From Opitutales bacterium UBA5694 (lineage in GTDB: Bacteria; Verrucomicrobiota; Verrucomicrobiia; Opitutales; Opitutaceae), in NCBI GenBank assembly GCA_002420185.1, contig DIHO01000008.1, positions 54,700-118,699 on the forward strand: a DNA stretch of 64,000 bases, written 5' to 3'. The notes below the pieces were generated by a model that was not told the origin of the DNA, searched no databases, and saw only the letters and a program-made list of their open reading frames with translations. Of the stretch, positions 45,343 to 53,542 are shown piece after piece (within the stretch, counting starts at the first letter, position 1; every line of letters begins with the position of its first letter). The position numbers and the translations under genes are program-made.

Positions 45343-47001
45343 TTACTTGGTCGCCTGATCGAGAATATCTCCGAGGTTCGTCAAATCGGCGCCATCCTTC
45401 ATATTATCGTAAGTCTGGGTTTCTGCGGCAAGCTGCTCTTCATCGTAACTAGCCGCCTTGATGCTTAATCCTATACGACGCTCTTCACGGTCAATCTTGA
45501 TCACGCGAGCCGTGACCTCGTCACCGATATTAAGCGAGTCCTTGATTTTCTCGATTCGTTCTTCGCTGATCTGGCTAATGTGAACCAGTCCATCGATGTG
45601 GTCCTCGAGCTCAACAAAAGCCCCAAACGAAGTAATCTTAGAGGTCTTTCCAGTAACCACGTCACCGATACGGAAGCGGCCATCAATGTCCGCCCATGGG
45701 TCGTCCGTAAGCTGCTTAACGCCGAGAGAAATTCGTTGGTTCGAAGTATCGACATCCAATACGATTGCATCGATTTCGTCGCTCTTCTTCAGGACCTCAC
45801 TTGGATGGTTGATCTTCCGCGTCCAAGACATATCTGAAACGTGGACCATCCCGTCAATTCCTTCTTCCAGCTCGATGAAAGCACCATAGGTAGTAATATT
45901 CCGAACCTTGCCATGTACATGGGCACCAACTGGATAGTTGTGAACCACCATATCCCACGGATTCGGATCTAACTGGCGAATGCCTAACGAGATTTTCTCT
46001 TCATCCTTCTGAATTCCAAGAACAACTGCTTCGACATTGTCTCCCACCTTTAGAAGTTCGCTTGGCTTGGTTATGCGCTTTGTCCACGACATTTCGGTTA
46101 CGTGAACCAGTCCTTCCACCCCTTCTTCGATTTCAATGAACGCTCCATAGGGCACCAAATTGACCACCTTACCAGCCACGTGAGCCCCAATTGGATAGCG
46201 GTTTTCAATGCTGTCCCATGGATTGGACTTTGTCTGCTTGAGACCCAGCGAAACCCTCTCTTTTTCACGATTGATTTCGATAATCATCACGTCGATTTCC
46301 TCACCCTGCTTGAGCATTTCGCTTGGATGTGAAATCCGGCCCCAACTCATATCAGTAATGTGAAGCAATCCGTCCATTCCATCGAGGTCGATGAAAGCTC
46401 CAAAATCAGTGATGTTCTTAACTACACCCTTGACCACGTCGCCGGGGTTAATCTTGTCGAGAAGTTCGCGGCGCTTGGATGAACGCTGCTCTTCGATTAG
46501 TTCACGGCGTGAGAGAACGATGTTCTTTCTCTCTAGGTTGATTTTCAGAACTTTGTAGTCGTAAGTTTGGCCAAGGTACTGGTCCAAATTCTTAGGAGGC
46601 TGTATATCTATATGCGATGCCGGTAAGAATGCGTCCACTCCCATACCGACGATCAAGCCACCCTTAACTTTACCCTTCACGCGACCTTGGACAATTGAGC
46701 CCTCTTCGCATTTAGTAATGATATTCTCCCAGTTCTTCTTCTGCTCAGCTTTGTCAAATGACAAAATGGGATTACCATCCCGATCCTCAAGCTTTTCCAG
46801 AAAAATCTCAATTTCCTCGCCAATTTGGAGGTCACCGAGGTCAGAGAATTCTGATGCAGAAATTAGGCCTTCGGATTTACCGCCGATATCGACAACGACC
46901 TCGACTTGGCGTATTTCAGTGATCGTGCCCTTTATAATAGATCCTTCCTTGAGCTTGTCAAAGGTGGTCTGGGCGAGAAGTTCTTCCATTATAGAACTCA
47001 T
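45343..47001 (-). CDS. rpsA: 30S ribosomal protein S1
   Basis: The 552-residue protein contains six S1 (OB-fold) repeats. Two divergent ones bind the ribosome (KEGSIIKGTITEIRQVEVVVDI, then GSIVQGRVKGKVKGGLIVGMG), and four closely related ones follow (for example VVKGVVKNITDFGAFIDLDG, HVAGKVVNLVPYGAFIEIEE, HVHGKVRNITTYGAFIELEE and VVTGKTSKITSFGAFVELED). S1 brings mRNA to the 30S subunit, which fits the scarcity of Shine-Dalgarno sequences in this window. ATG 47001 is preferred over an ATG at 46989 and over an upstream frame to 47064. It has its own terminator. Confidence 0.96.
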   Translation of the reverse strand: MSSIMEELLAQTTFDKLKEGSIIKGTITEIRQVEVVVDIGGKSEGLISASEFSDLGDLQIGEEIEIFLEKLEDRDGNPILSFDKAEQKKNWENIITKCEEGSIVQGRVKGKVKGGLIVGMGVDAFLPASHIDIQPPKNLDQYLGQTYDYKVLKINLERKNIVLSRRELIEEQRSSKRRELLDKINPGDVVKGVVKNITDFGAFIDLDGMDGLLHITDMSWGRISHPSEMLKQGEEIDVMIIEINREKERVSLGLKQTKSNPWDSIENRYPIGAHVAGKVVNLVPYGAFIEIEEGVEGLVHVTEMSWTKRITKPSELLKVGDNVEAVVLGIQKDEEKISLGIRQLDPNPWDMVVHNYPVGAHVHGKVRNITTYGAFIELEEGIDGMVHVSDMSWTRKINHPSEVLKKSDEIDAIVLDVDTSNQRISLGVKQLTDDPWADIDGRFRIGDVVTGKTSKITSFGAFVELEDHIDGLVHISQISEERIEKIKDSLNIGDEVTARVIKIDREERRIGLSIKAASYDEEQLAAETQTYDNMKDGADLTNLGDILDQATK

Positions 47002-47250
47002 TGTACTTGGTGACAGCAAATCCGAGATGCTTCCGAAAATCCCAGGTCTCCTGACTGTATGCACGTTGCCTTTGAGACAACATAGTTAGAATAACAGTAA
47101 CCCGTTCGGAAGCGCCGCGGCGGAACGAGCGGTTGGTAGAATGCCGCAAGGATCACGGAATGTGACCCATTAATTTTCCGGAGCAAGCGAAATCGAGCGT
47201 TTTCTCAAACCCGTTTCAAAATCGGATAGTCCCTTCAACGCTTCCCTATC

Positions 47251-48135
47251 TCAGTAGACAACCTTATTTAGCGGGTATTCAATGATTCCCTCCGCTCCAA
47301 GCTCTTTCAGTTTCGGAATGATGTCGCGAACATCCTTCTCACTCAAAATCACCTCGACCGCGGACCAGCCTTCATCGCTCAAACGATTAACCGTAGGGTT
47401 TCGCAAGGCCGGCAGGATCTTAAGGACATGCTCCATGCTATCCTTTGGAGCGTTCAGCTTCAAACCCACCTTATCAGTCGCTTCGAGAGCGGCTTGGAGC
47501 ATCATCGCGATATTTTCTATTTTTTTCCGCTTTATTGGATTGGCCCAACTCTCCTTGTTGGCTATCAACTTCGTGTTGGTTTTTAACAGGGTCTCAATGA
47601 TACGCAGCTTGTTCGCGACCAATGAATTACCCGTCTCCGTCAAATCCACGATAGCGTCTACCATATCGGGTACCTTTACTTCCGTTGCCCCCCAGGAAAA
47701 CTCGACCTCCGCCTCGACCCCTTTGTCAGCGAGAAACTTGCGAGTCAGATTCACTACTTCCGTCGCAATACGCTTACACTGTAAATCTCCAACTGTCTTT
47801 ATGGGCGACTCTTCTGGAACTGCCAGCACCCAGTAGGAAGGCCGATTAGATGCTCGGCTATACACAAGGTCGCAAACTTCCACAACATCGGAACCATTCT
47901 CCACGATCCAGTCGTACCCACAAAGGCCCACGTCGAAAAATCCGGTATCTACATAGCGGCTGATCTCTTGGCTTCTAACAAATCGGCCGTCCAATTCAGG
48001 GTCGTCGAAGCCCGGCTTATAGGAACGGGAACTCTTTCGAATATTCCAACCCGCTTTCGCGAATAGCCGAATCGTTGGATCTTCAAGGCTACCCTTTGGC
48101 AACCCAAACATAAGTATTGGCTCTTCTTTTGGCAC
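47251..48135 (-). CDS. hisG: ATP phosphoribosyltransferase, long form
   Basis: The 294-residue enzyme catalyses the first step of histidine synthesis (ATP plus PRPP). Motifs: FGLPKGSLEDPTIRLFAKAGW, FVRSQEISRYVDTGFFDVGLCGYDW, KRIATEVVNLTRKFLADKGV, VDAIVDLTETGNSLVAN and a C-terminal ACT-like regulatory domain (about 215-294) that binds histidine. The long form works as a hexamer without HisZ. The likely start is GTG 48135; an ATG eight codons further in (48111) is the alternative. A possible promoter on the minus strand overlaps the TTTACA cluster described separately. Confidence 0.94.
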   Translation of the reverse strand: MPKEEPILMFGLPKGSLEDPTIRLFAKAGWNIRKSSRSYKPGFDDPELDGRFVRSQEISRYVDTGFFDVGLCGYDWIVENGSDVVEVCDLVYSRASNRPSYWVLAVPEESPIKTVGDLQCKRIATEVVNLTRKFLADKGVEAEVEFSWGATEVKVPDMVDAIVDLTETGNSLVANKLRIIETLLKTNTKLIANKESWANPIKRKKIENIAMMLQAALEATDKVGLKLNAPKDSMEHVLKILPALRNPTVNRLSDEGWSAVEVILSEKDVRDIIPKLKELGAEGIIEYPLNKVVY

Positions 48136-48188
48136 GCATTAGGTCGAAATCCATGCAACCCAAAGTCGCAAGCCTAATCTTTTCCACT

Positions 48189-48216
48189 TTTATGGCTTTT
48201 TTTTACATTTTTACAA
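48189..48216 (-). promoter_or_regulatory. possible hisG promoter
   Basis: On the minus strand TTGTAA (48216-48211) and CATAAA (48194-48189) are separated by 16 bases, about 55 bases upstream of the GTG start of hisG. The -35 element is part of one of the TTTACA repeats, so a protein bound there would block it. By eye only. Confidence 0.3.
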
Positions 48217-48253
48217 TTTACACCGAGTCATTTAGTAATTGTAAATATTTACA
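48202..48253. repeat. cluster of TTTACA repeats, including a perfect TGTAAATATTTACA palindrome
   Basis: TTTACA occurs at 48202-48207, 48210-48215, 48217-48222 and 48248-48253, with one inverted copy at 48240-48245. The last two form a 14-base perfect palindrome (48240-48253). The cluster lies between divergent hisG and the response regulator gene, just upstream of a good -35/-10 pair for the latter, so it looks like an operator or activator array. Confidence 0.5.
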
Positions 48254-48272
48254 GGTTCGCCTCTACGGCTCT

Positions 48273-48301
48273 TTGTAGTTAGTTCCTTGAATAATTATGA
48301 T
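48273..48301 (+). promoter_or_regulatory. probable sigma-70 type promoter of the response regulator gene
   Basis: TTGTAG (48273-48278), 17-base spacer, TATGAT (48296-48301), ending 70 bases upstream of the ATG at 48371. The palindrome ends 20 bases upstream of the -35, a position suited to activation or repression. Confidence 0.45.
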
Positions 48302-48370
48302 CTTTATTCTTCCACAATAAAAGACCCGCACTCCTTATTTTGCACAACCAAATAAACTTAAGTTACTCCT

Positions 48371-49126
48371 ATGCCCAGTAAACCCAAGCCATTAGTTCTA
48401 ATCGTTGAAGACGAAGCAGAACTCGCGAACGTCATTGCTGAACACCTCGAAGCAGCAGGGATGCAAACCCAGATTTGCAACCGATGTGCTCTGGCAATGC
48501 GATTTCTGAAGAACAATTTCGCCAACATCATTTTGTTAGACCTTACGCTTCCGGACCAGAACGGGTTTGCGTTCATGGAAGACCTAAAGTGCGAGGACAT
48601 CAACATCCCCACTATCTTTCTAACTGGGAATGATTCTGAAATCTCCAAGGTGAAAGGGCTCGAACTTGGAGCAGACGATTACGTCACCAAGCCATTTAGC
48701 GCACCGGAGCTTGTCGCTCGCATTCATGCCGTACTTCGAAGAGCGGAAGTCGCCAATGACTTCAACGTAACGAAGAATGTTAAGCTCACTGACTCGCCAT
48801 TCACTTTCAATACGGCTTCCATCAATCCCACCACGATGGAAATCTCTTTTACGGACGGAGAGATTGTGGCTATTGGCCGCAAGGAAATCGGTATCCTTTC
48901 CTACCTCCATGATAATCCCCAAACGATTATCACACGCAAAAATTTGATTCATTCGGTTTGGGGAATCCACGCGGACATCCGCAGTCGCTCTCTCGACCAA
49001 TACATCGTGAAGATCAGAGATCTTTTTAAACGGAAAGATGTGCCCTTGGAGAATCTCAAAACGATCCACGGAATTGGCTATCAATACGAGCCGCTCGAAG
49101 CAGCGGAGGCACCACTAGCCGATTAG
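48371..49126 (+). CDS. OmpR/PhoB-family response regulator, no adjacent kinase
   Basis: The 251-residue regulator has an N-terminal receiver domain (about 8-122) with the acidic pair in IVEDEAEL, phosphoacceptor Asp in ILLDLTLPD near 57, Thr in FLTGND and Lys in DDYVTKPF, then a C-terminal winged-helix DNA-binding domain (about 150-238: IGRKEIGILSYLHDNPQTII, RSRSLDQYIVKIRDLFKRK, IHGIGYQYE). It controls transcription on phosphorylation by a sensor kinase. No kinase gene is next to it; the kinase at 1-1024 is far away. The TTTACA array upstream may be its own binding site. Confidence 0.95.
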   Translation: MPSKPKPLVLIVEDEAELANVIAEHLEAAGMQTQICNRCALAMRFLKNNFANIILLDLTLPDQNGFAFMEDLKCEDINIPTIFLTGNDSEISKVKGLELGADDYVTKPFSAPELVARIHAVLRRAEVANDFNVTKNVKLTDSPFTFNTASINPTTMEISFTDGEIVAIGRKEIGILSYLHDNPQTIITRKNLIHSVWGIHADIRSRSLDQYIVKIRDLFKRKDVPLENLKTIHGIGYQYEPLEAAEAPLAD

Positions 49127-49406
49127 AGATCCGTAAAAACCTGCGGTACGACTTGTGGATTAACACGGTCAAACTCTGCTTGTATCGTAAGATTCTTAAT
49201 CGGGCAGCAAAGCGACCCGTTCCTGTCCCAATTCCCTTGCCCGAAACGGATTGCCCAATAGGTCTGCTCGAATCGTTCGTTTCTTTGAAGCCTTCTTGAA
49301 ATCCTGTTACCGACTGATACCCCTCCGTCGCCTTTTTGGAGCTTACGATTAAGACAACGATACCGGCGACTGAAGAGACCGCAAAAATTATCAGTAAGGG
49401 TTTCAT
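49123..49406 (-). pseudogene. small membrane-anchored protein gene with -1 frameshift
   Basis: From the ATG at 49406 the frame encodes a single membrane anchor and a helical stretch (MKPLLIIFAVSSVAGIVVLI, then SKKATEGYQSVTGFQEGFKE). In this frame the rest is basic and unnatural and runs antisense into the regulator gene. The -1 frame from about 49280 gives a plausible ending, RFEQTYWAIRFGQGNWDR, then CCPIKNLTIQAEFDRVNP, stopping at 49123-49125, four bases into the convergent regulator. The joined protein would have about 93 residues, an N-terminal anchor and an exported domain with a Cys pair. Either the gene is frameshifted, a sequencing base is missing, or a -1 shift is used. Family unknown. 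Confidence 0.45.
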
Positions 49407-49457
49407 CACGTTAAGATCGACCGGACGATTCCGTCCGGAAATCTGATTAGGGTCGTA

Positions 49458-49667
49458 TTACAGAATTACGGTGTGAATGGCAACGGCACTTACGTCGAGG
49501 CCACTTGCACCGCCACAAAGTGTTGTAAGTGTAATTTCATCAATATCAATCTTAGACAGACCCTTTCAGTCACTATCCCCAATTAATGACAAAACGCTCG
49601 TAATATTGCGAACACCTATTTGGGGAGCGACTTCGACAGCGGAGCTCGTGTTGAAGCCTGACTCCAT
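49458..49667 (-). pseudogene. small ORF interrupted by an in-frame TGA
   Basis: An ATG at 49667 with GGGAG six bases upstream opens 33 codons (MESGFNTSSAVEVAPQIGV, then RNITSVLSLIGDSD) and reaches a TGA at 49566-49568. The same frame then stays open 35 more codons (GLSKIDIDEITLTTLCGG, then ASGLDVSAVAIHTVIL) to a TAA at 49458. Both halves look alike in composition, so this may be one 69-residue gene with a nonsense change. It lies 70 bases downstream of the ClpP-like gene on the same strand. No similarity recognised. Confidence 0.35.
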
Positions 49668-49737
49668 GCAGGGCTCCCAATGACTTCAGATAAAAGGTAA
49701 CCCACAGTTACCTACGTCATGGTCTAAAACCTCAGCC

Positions 49738-51171
49738 CTAACGAAGCCGATAGTACTCATCTGGATTGTACAAATAGTAAAAATCGAATGGCTCGAGTCG
49801 AGGAAGGGCCATAAACGGCTTACCCTCCTCATCCAGACTTTCCTCTAGAGCACCTTCGGCAAAAATAAAGCTCCGGCCGAATCGATCCGGATTCTTGTCT
49901 ACCGACATTTCCCAAATTCGGTCCACTACCTGGTCGATCCACTTCAGCTCCTGTGCCCGATCACCGAACTCCCGCCAGTCGCCATCTGAATTCTTGTCGT
50001 ACATAAGAGCAATAAACTCGTCTAGCGTGAGATCCATCTTCTCTGCGACCGGTCGGGCAACGCGGCGCCACCACTCTTCCGCCTCCTCTAAAAATTCTCG
50101 TTGCTGAGTTAGGTTACCGCTCACTCCCCAACTTATCTGGTGATGGAGAATTACAGCATTGGGATAGCTGAAGGAACGCTCCGCCAATGTGGCTATGCTG
50201 GCTGCCATACTCGCAGCGTAGGATTTAACAACGACGAACACTGGTGCCTCGCTTCCATGCATCGATTTCAAAATTTTGTACCCAGACATAACCGAGCCGC
50301 CTGGCGAGGAATCGATTACGAGAAAGATGGGATACTCTACACTCTCATTGTTGAAAAAGTTGATCCGCTCGCTGACATAATCAGCTAAGCCACTCCATAT
50401 CGGTCCGTTTAAGGCAATTCGTCGGTCACTGACATGAAGAACCCCATCTAAAAAAGGCTCTTGTAGGTACATGGCTTCCTCATCCCTGTATACGATATTG
50501 TCTACTAAATCGCCCTTTTCCTTCATAGAAAGTTTCGCCTGCAATTCAGCCACTCCGGCGTCTAACACAGACCGTTTTAACTTTAAACGAGTGTCTTCCA
50601 GTCTGAGCCCGGTTAGCTCACCTTCCATCTTTTTCGACAAAATTGAATTGGATAGAATTAGACGCTCCTCCTCTAACTTCAAAGCCGCTAGCTCTTCGGT
50701 AAGCACTTTTTTTGACTCCAGACCAGCCAGCGATATTTCCTTGCTTAACGCATCCATTTTGACACTCAAACGCTCGTTTTCCGCCTTCAAATCGGTCAGT
50801 TCCTGATTCAACCTCTCTCTGGCTAACGAATTTTCTAACGCCAGAAGCTCCTTTTCTTCTTTCAGAGCCGCTATCTCCTCCTTAAACTTCTCAGCCCTTA
50901 GAGACATCCTGGCTTCGATCAACTCCCGCTCACCGTTCAAAGCCTTTACTTCCGCCTTGCGTTCCTCTTCCTTTAAATCCGTCGCCTCGTCACTATCCTC
51001 ACTCTCCTCAGAACCCGCCTCTTTAAACGGAGTTTGGTCCGCGTCCTCAGTCTCTACTTCCTTATTCGCCTTTACGACAAGCGGCTGAAGCTGACTTTGA
51101 GCAGCCATTTTACTAACGGCCAACAAAACCACGATGAAAACAAAACGAATAAGAATGTGTGAATGGCTCAT
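49738..51171 (-). CDS. exported ClpP-like serine protease with long coiled coil
   Basis: The 477-residue product has an N-terminal signal or anchor (MSHSHILIRFVFIVVLLAVS), an acidic linker and about 150 residues of Lys/Glu/Leu-rich coiled coil (roughly 70-225). A C-terminal domain of the ClpP/crotonase fold follows: LNGPIWSGLADYVSERI, FLVIDSSPGGSVMSGYKI, KSYAASMAASIATL with the presumed Ser nucleophile near 321, and NAVILHHQISWG with the catalytic His near 343-344. ClpP normally degrades proteins in the cytosol with AAA+ partners; the export signal and coiled coil point instead to an envelope protease of SppA- or Tsp-like role. Start ATG 51171 places the signal first. No partner unfoldase is adjacent. 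Confidence 0.8.
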   Translation of the reverse strand: MSHSHILIRFVFIVVLLAVSKMAAQSQLQPLVVKANKEVETEDADQTPFKEAGSEESEDSDEATDLKEEERKAEVKALNGERELIEARMSLRAEKFKEEIAALKEEKELLALENSLARERLNQELTDLKAENERLSVKMDALSKEISLAGLESKKVLTEELAALKLEEERLILSNSILSKKMEGELTGLRLEDTRLKLKRSVLDAGVAELQAKLSMKEKGDLVDNIVYRDEEAMYLQEPFLDGVLHVSDRRIALNGPIWSGLADYVSERINFFNNESVEYPIFLVIDSSPGGSVMSGYKILKSMHGSEAPVFVVVKSYAASMAASIATLAERSFSYPNAVILHHQISWGVSGNLTQQREFLEEAEEWWRRVARPVAEKMDLTLDEFIALMYDKNSDGDWREFGDRAQELKWIDQVVDRIWEMSVDKNPDRFGRSFIFAEGALEESLDEEGKPFMALPRLEPFDFYYLYNPDEYYRLR

Positions 51172-51358
51172 AACACTAGTAAACAACCCAACCTGTGGTA
51201 GGAATACGATTGATGCACGGGAGGTTTCTAAAACGCAAGCTGAAGTGTGCCATTGGGACATTCCGGACAATTCTTGAAACGCACAAGCGAGTATGATTCT
51301 CGAGGATATCTCATAATATATCTAGAATTCCCTCAAATTAGTCATAGGAATACCTTCA

Positions 51359-52288
51359 GTGAGTTTAGAAGACCTACAAAGTGTAAAATCTTACATGCTT
51401 TCTCTTCAAAGTAGTGTGTGCGACGGAATTGAGTCCCTTGAAGACTCTGGCAACCGTTTTATTCGCGACGACTGGACGCGAGAGGCCGGGGGCGGAGGAA
51501 TAACCCGTGTACTTGAAAGTGGAGAGACGTTCGAAAAGGCTGGGGTCAATTTTTCGCACGTCATGGGAGACAAGCTACCTGCTTCTGCAACGGCGAGCCG
51601 ACCAGAGCTAGCGGGAAGAACCTTTCACGCCACCGGCGTCTCGATCGTGGTACATCCCAAAAACCCCTACGTCCCAACTTCGCACGCTAATGTGCGCTAT
51701 TTCTACGCCCCAGCAAAGTCGAGCGATGAAACGGATGTCTGGTGGTTCGGAGGGGGATTCGACCTTACACCATACTACGGTTTCAAAGAGGACGCTATCG
51801 AATGGCACAAAGCCTCAAAAGCGGCTTGTGAACCCTTTGGACCAGAAACTTACCAAGCATTCAAATCCACCTGTGACTCATATTTCTTTATTAAACACAG
51901 AAACGAGCCCCGAGGAATTGGAGGACTATTCTATGATGACTACAATTCTGGTGGATTCGACAACGCGTTTGCTCTGACCCAGAATGTTGGGAACCAATTC
52001 TGCAAAGCCTACCTCCCTATCGTTATCAGACGTAAAAACCATCAATACGGAGAACGAGAACGATCTTTCCAAGCTTACCGGCGGGGAAGATATGTTGAGT
52101 TCAACCTCGTTTATGACAGGGGAACCCTTTTTGGACTTCAAAGCGGTGGAAGAACCGAATCCATACTGATGTCCCTTCCGATTAATGTATCATGGAGTTA
52201 CAACTACAGTCCTGAACCAGGATCTCCTGAAGCAGAGCTTTACGACTACTTCCTTCAACCACGCGATTGGGCAAGTGAAACGCCCTAA
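51359..52288 (+). CDS. hemF: oxygen-dependent coproporphyrinogen III oxidase
   Basis: The 309-residue enzyme converts coproporphyrinogen III to protoporphyrinogen IX using O2. Signature motifs are FHATGVSIVVHPKNPYVPTSHANVRYF, WWFGGGFDLTPYYGF, HRNEPRGIGGLFYDDYN, YGERERSFQAYRRGRYVEFNLVYDRGT and SILMSLP. The start is a GTG at 51359. It is followed after 38 bases by hemE on the same strand, so both are probably in one transcript. Its presence indicates aerobic haem synthesis, in line with the cytochrome c genes. Confidence 0.97.
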   Translation: MSLEDLQSVKSYMLSLQSSVCDGIESLEDSGNRFIRDDWTREAGGGGITRVLESGETFEKAGVNFSHVMGDKLPASATASRPELAGRTFHATGVSIVVHPKNPYVPTSHANVRYFYAPAKSSDETDVWWFGGGFDLTPYYGFKEDAIEWHKASKAACEPFGPETYQAFKSTCDSYFFIKHRNEPRGIGGLFYDDYNSGGFDNAFALTQNVGNQFCKAYLPIVIRRKNHQYGERERSFQAYRRGRYVEFNLVYDRGTLFGLQSGGRTESILMSLPINVSWSYNYSPEPGSPEAELYDYFLQPRDWASETP

Positions 52289-52326
52289 GCGACTACCCGC
52301 TCACGACCGAGTCATAAAAGGATCAA

Positions 52327-53355
52327 ATGAATTCCCGCGAACGCTTTTTGAATGCTCTAAAATGCCAATCCCTCGATCGTCCACCTATTTGGGTGATGCG
52401 GCAGGCCGGACGCTATCTACCCGAGTATCGTGCCCTAAAAGAAAAATACACCTTTCTTGAACTCGCCCAAACTCCAGAGCTCGCATTGGAAGTAACTCTG
52501 CAGCCGCTCAGGCGCTTCCGCTTGGATGCGGCAATTCTATTTTCAGACATTCTGGTCATTCCTGAAGCAATGGGACAGAGCTATCATTTTAGGGATACTG
52601 GAGGGATTACGATGAACTTCCGCCTCGAGAACAGGCAGCAGATAGAAGCCTTAGACTCTACCCGGATCGAAGAAAAACTGAACTATGTTTCCGATGCCCT
52701 TCAGCTCATTCACACAGAACTTTCCGGGAGCAAAGCATTGCTTGGCTTTGGAGGTTCCCCTTGGACACTAGCCACTTATATGGTTGAAGGAGGAAGCTCG
52801 AAAAATTTCGAGCAGATCAAAAGCCTCTTCTACTCTGATCGGCCAACCTTTGATGCTTTGATGCACAAACTTACAAATAGCTTGATCTATTATTTCAAAA
52901 TGCAAAAAGCCGCTGGTGTCGACGCAATCCAGATTTTCGACTCTTGGGGCGGCATCATAGCAGGCACTGAATACGAACATGCATCGTTAAAATGGATACG
53001 TAGAATTATTGACGCAATTGGAAATGAAATTCCTATAATTCTCTACGCTAAAGGCACATCCGTCCACCTTTCTGAGCAATGTGCCACAAATCCAAACGCA
53101 ATCTCGGTGGACTGGACGATATCCATCGAGGAAGCCTCTAAGAGAATAAACGGCAACATCGCTATTCAAGGTAATTTGGATCCTTCAATTCTGAATACAA
53201 ATCCAGAAATCGTTCGCAATCAGGTCCTGAAAATTTTAGAAGCGATGCGCAATCGTCCTGGTCATATTTTCAATCTGGGACACGGAATTCATCCGACAGC
53301 TAAAATTGAAAATATGGAGGCTCTCGTTGAAACAGTGGTAGGGTACAAGGCGTGA
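52327..53355 (+). CDS. hemE: uroporphyrinogen decarboxylase
   Basis: The 342-residue enzyme removes four acetate carboxyls from uroporphyrinogen III to give coproporphyrinogen III, two steps before... the oxidase encoded by the preceding gene acts on its product. Motifs are PPIWVMRQAGRYLPEYR (signature 1), AAILFSDILVIPEAMG, GFGGSPWTLATYMVEGG (signature 2), IFDSWGG and FNLGHGIHP. An AAAGGA ribosome-binding site lies five bases before the ATG. The gene is the expected length. Confidence 0.97.
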   Translation: MNSRERFLNALKCQSLDRPPIWVMRQAGRYLPEYRALKEKYTFLELAQTPELALEVTLQPLRRFRLDAAILFSDILVIPEAMGQSYHFRDTGGITMNFRLENRQQIEALDSTRIEEKLNYVSDALQLIHTELSGSKALLGFGGSPWTLATYMVEGGSSKNFEQIKSLFYSDRPTFDALMHKLTNSLIYYFKMQKAAGVDAIQIFDSWGGIIAGTEYEHASLKWIRRIIDAIGNEIPIILYAKGTSVHLSEQCATNPNAISVDWTISIEEASKRINGNIAIQGNLDPSILNTNPEIVRNQVLKILEAMRNRPGHIFNLGHGIHPTAKIENMEALVETVVGYKA

Positions 53356-53542
53356 GGTAATCGCAAACTGGATCAACTAGGCATAACGTAATCCACTTAG
53401 GTGAAAGAAAAACACGATCTGATGACATGGATTTAAACACCATTACTAATCCAAGAGGCAACAAATGACGAAATGGCGTCAAACCGGTGAATTTAAAACA
53501 AGTCGGCTTAACCGAAAAGCTTGAACTCTTCAAATTTCGAAT

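Noticed and set aside
45580..46332. Open frames on the plus strand opposite rpsA
   Set aside because: They mirror the repeated S1 domains on the other strand and have no start signals or recognisable domains.
49477..49683. Plus-strand open frame opposite the small interrupted ORF
   Set aside because: No ribosome-binding site and low-complexity Ser/Pro/Leu composition; the minus strand has the better start signal.
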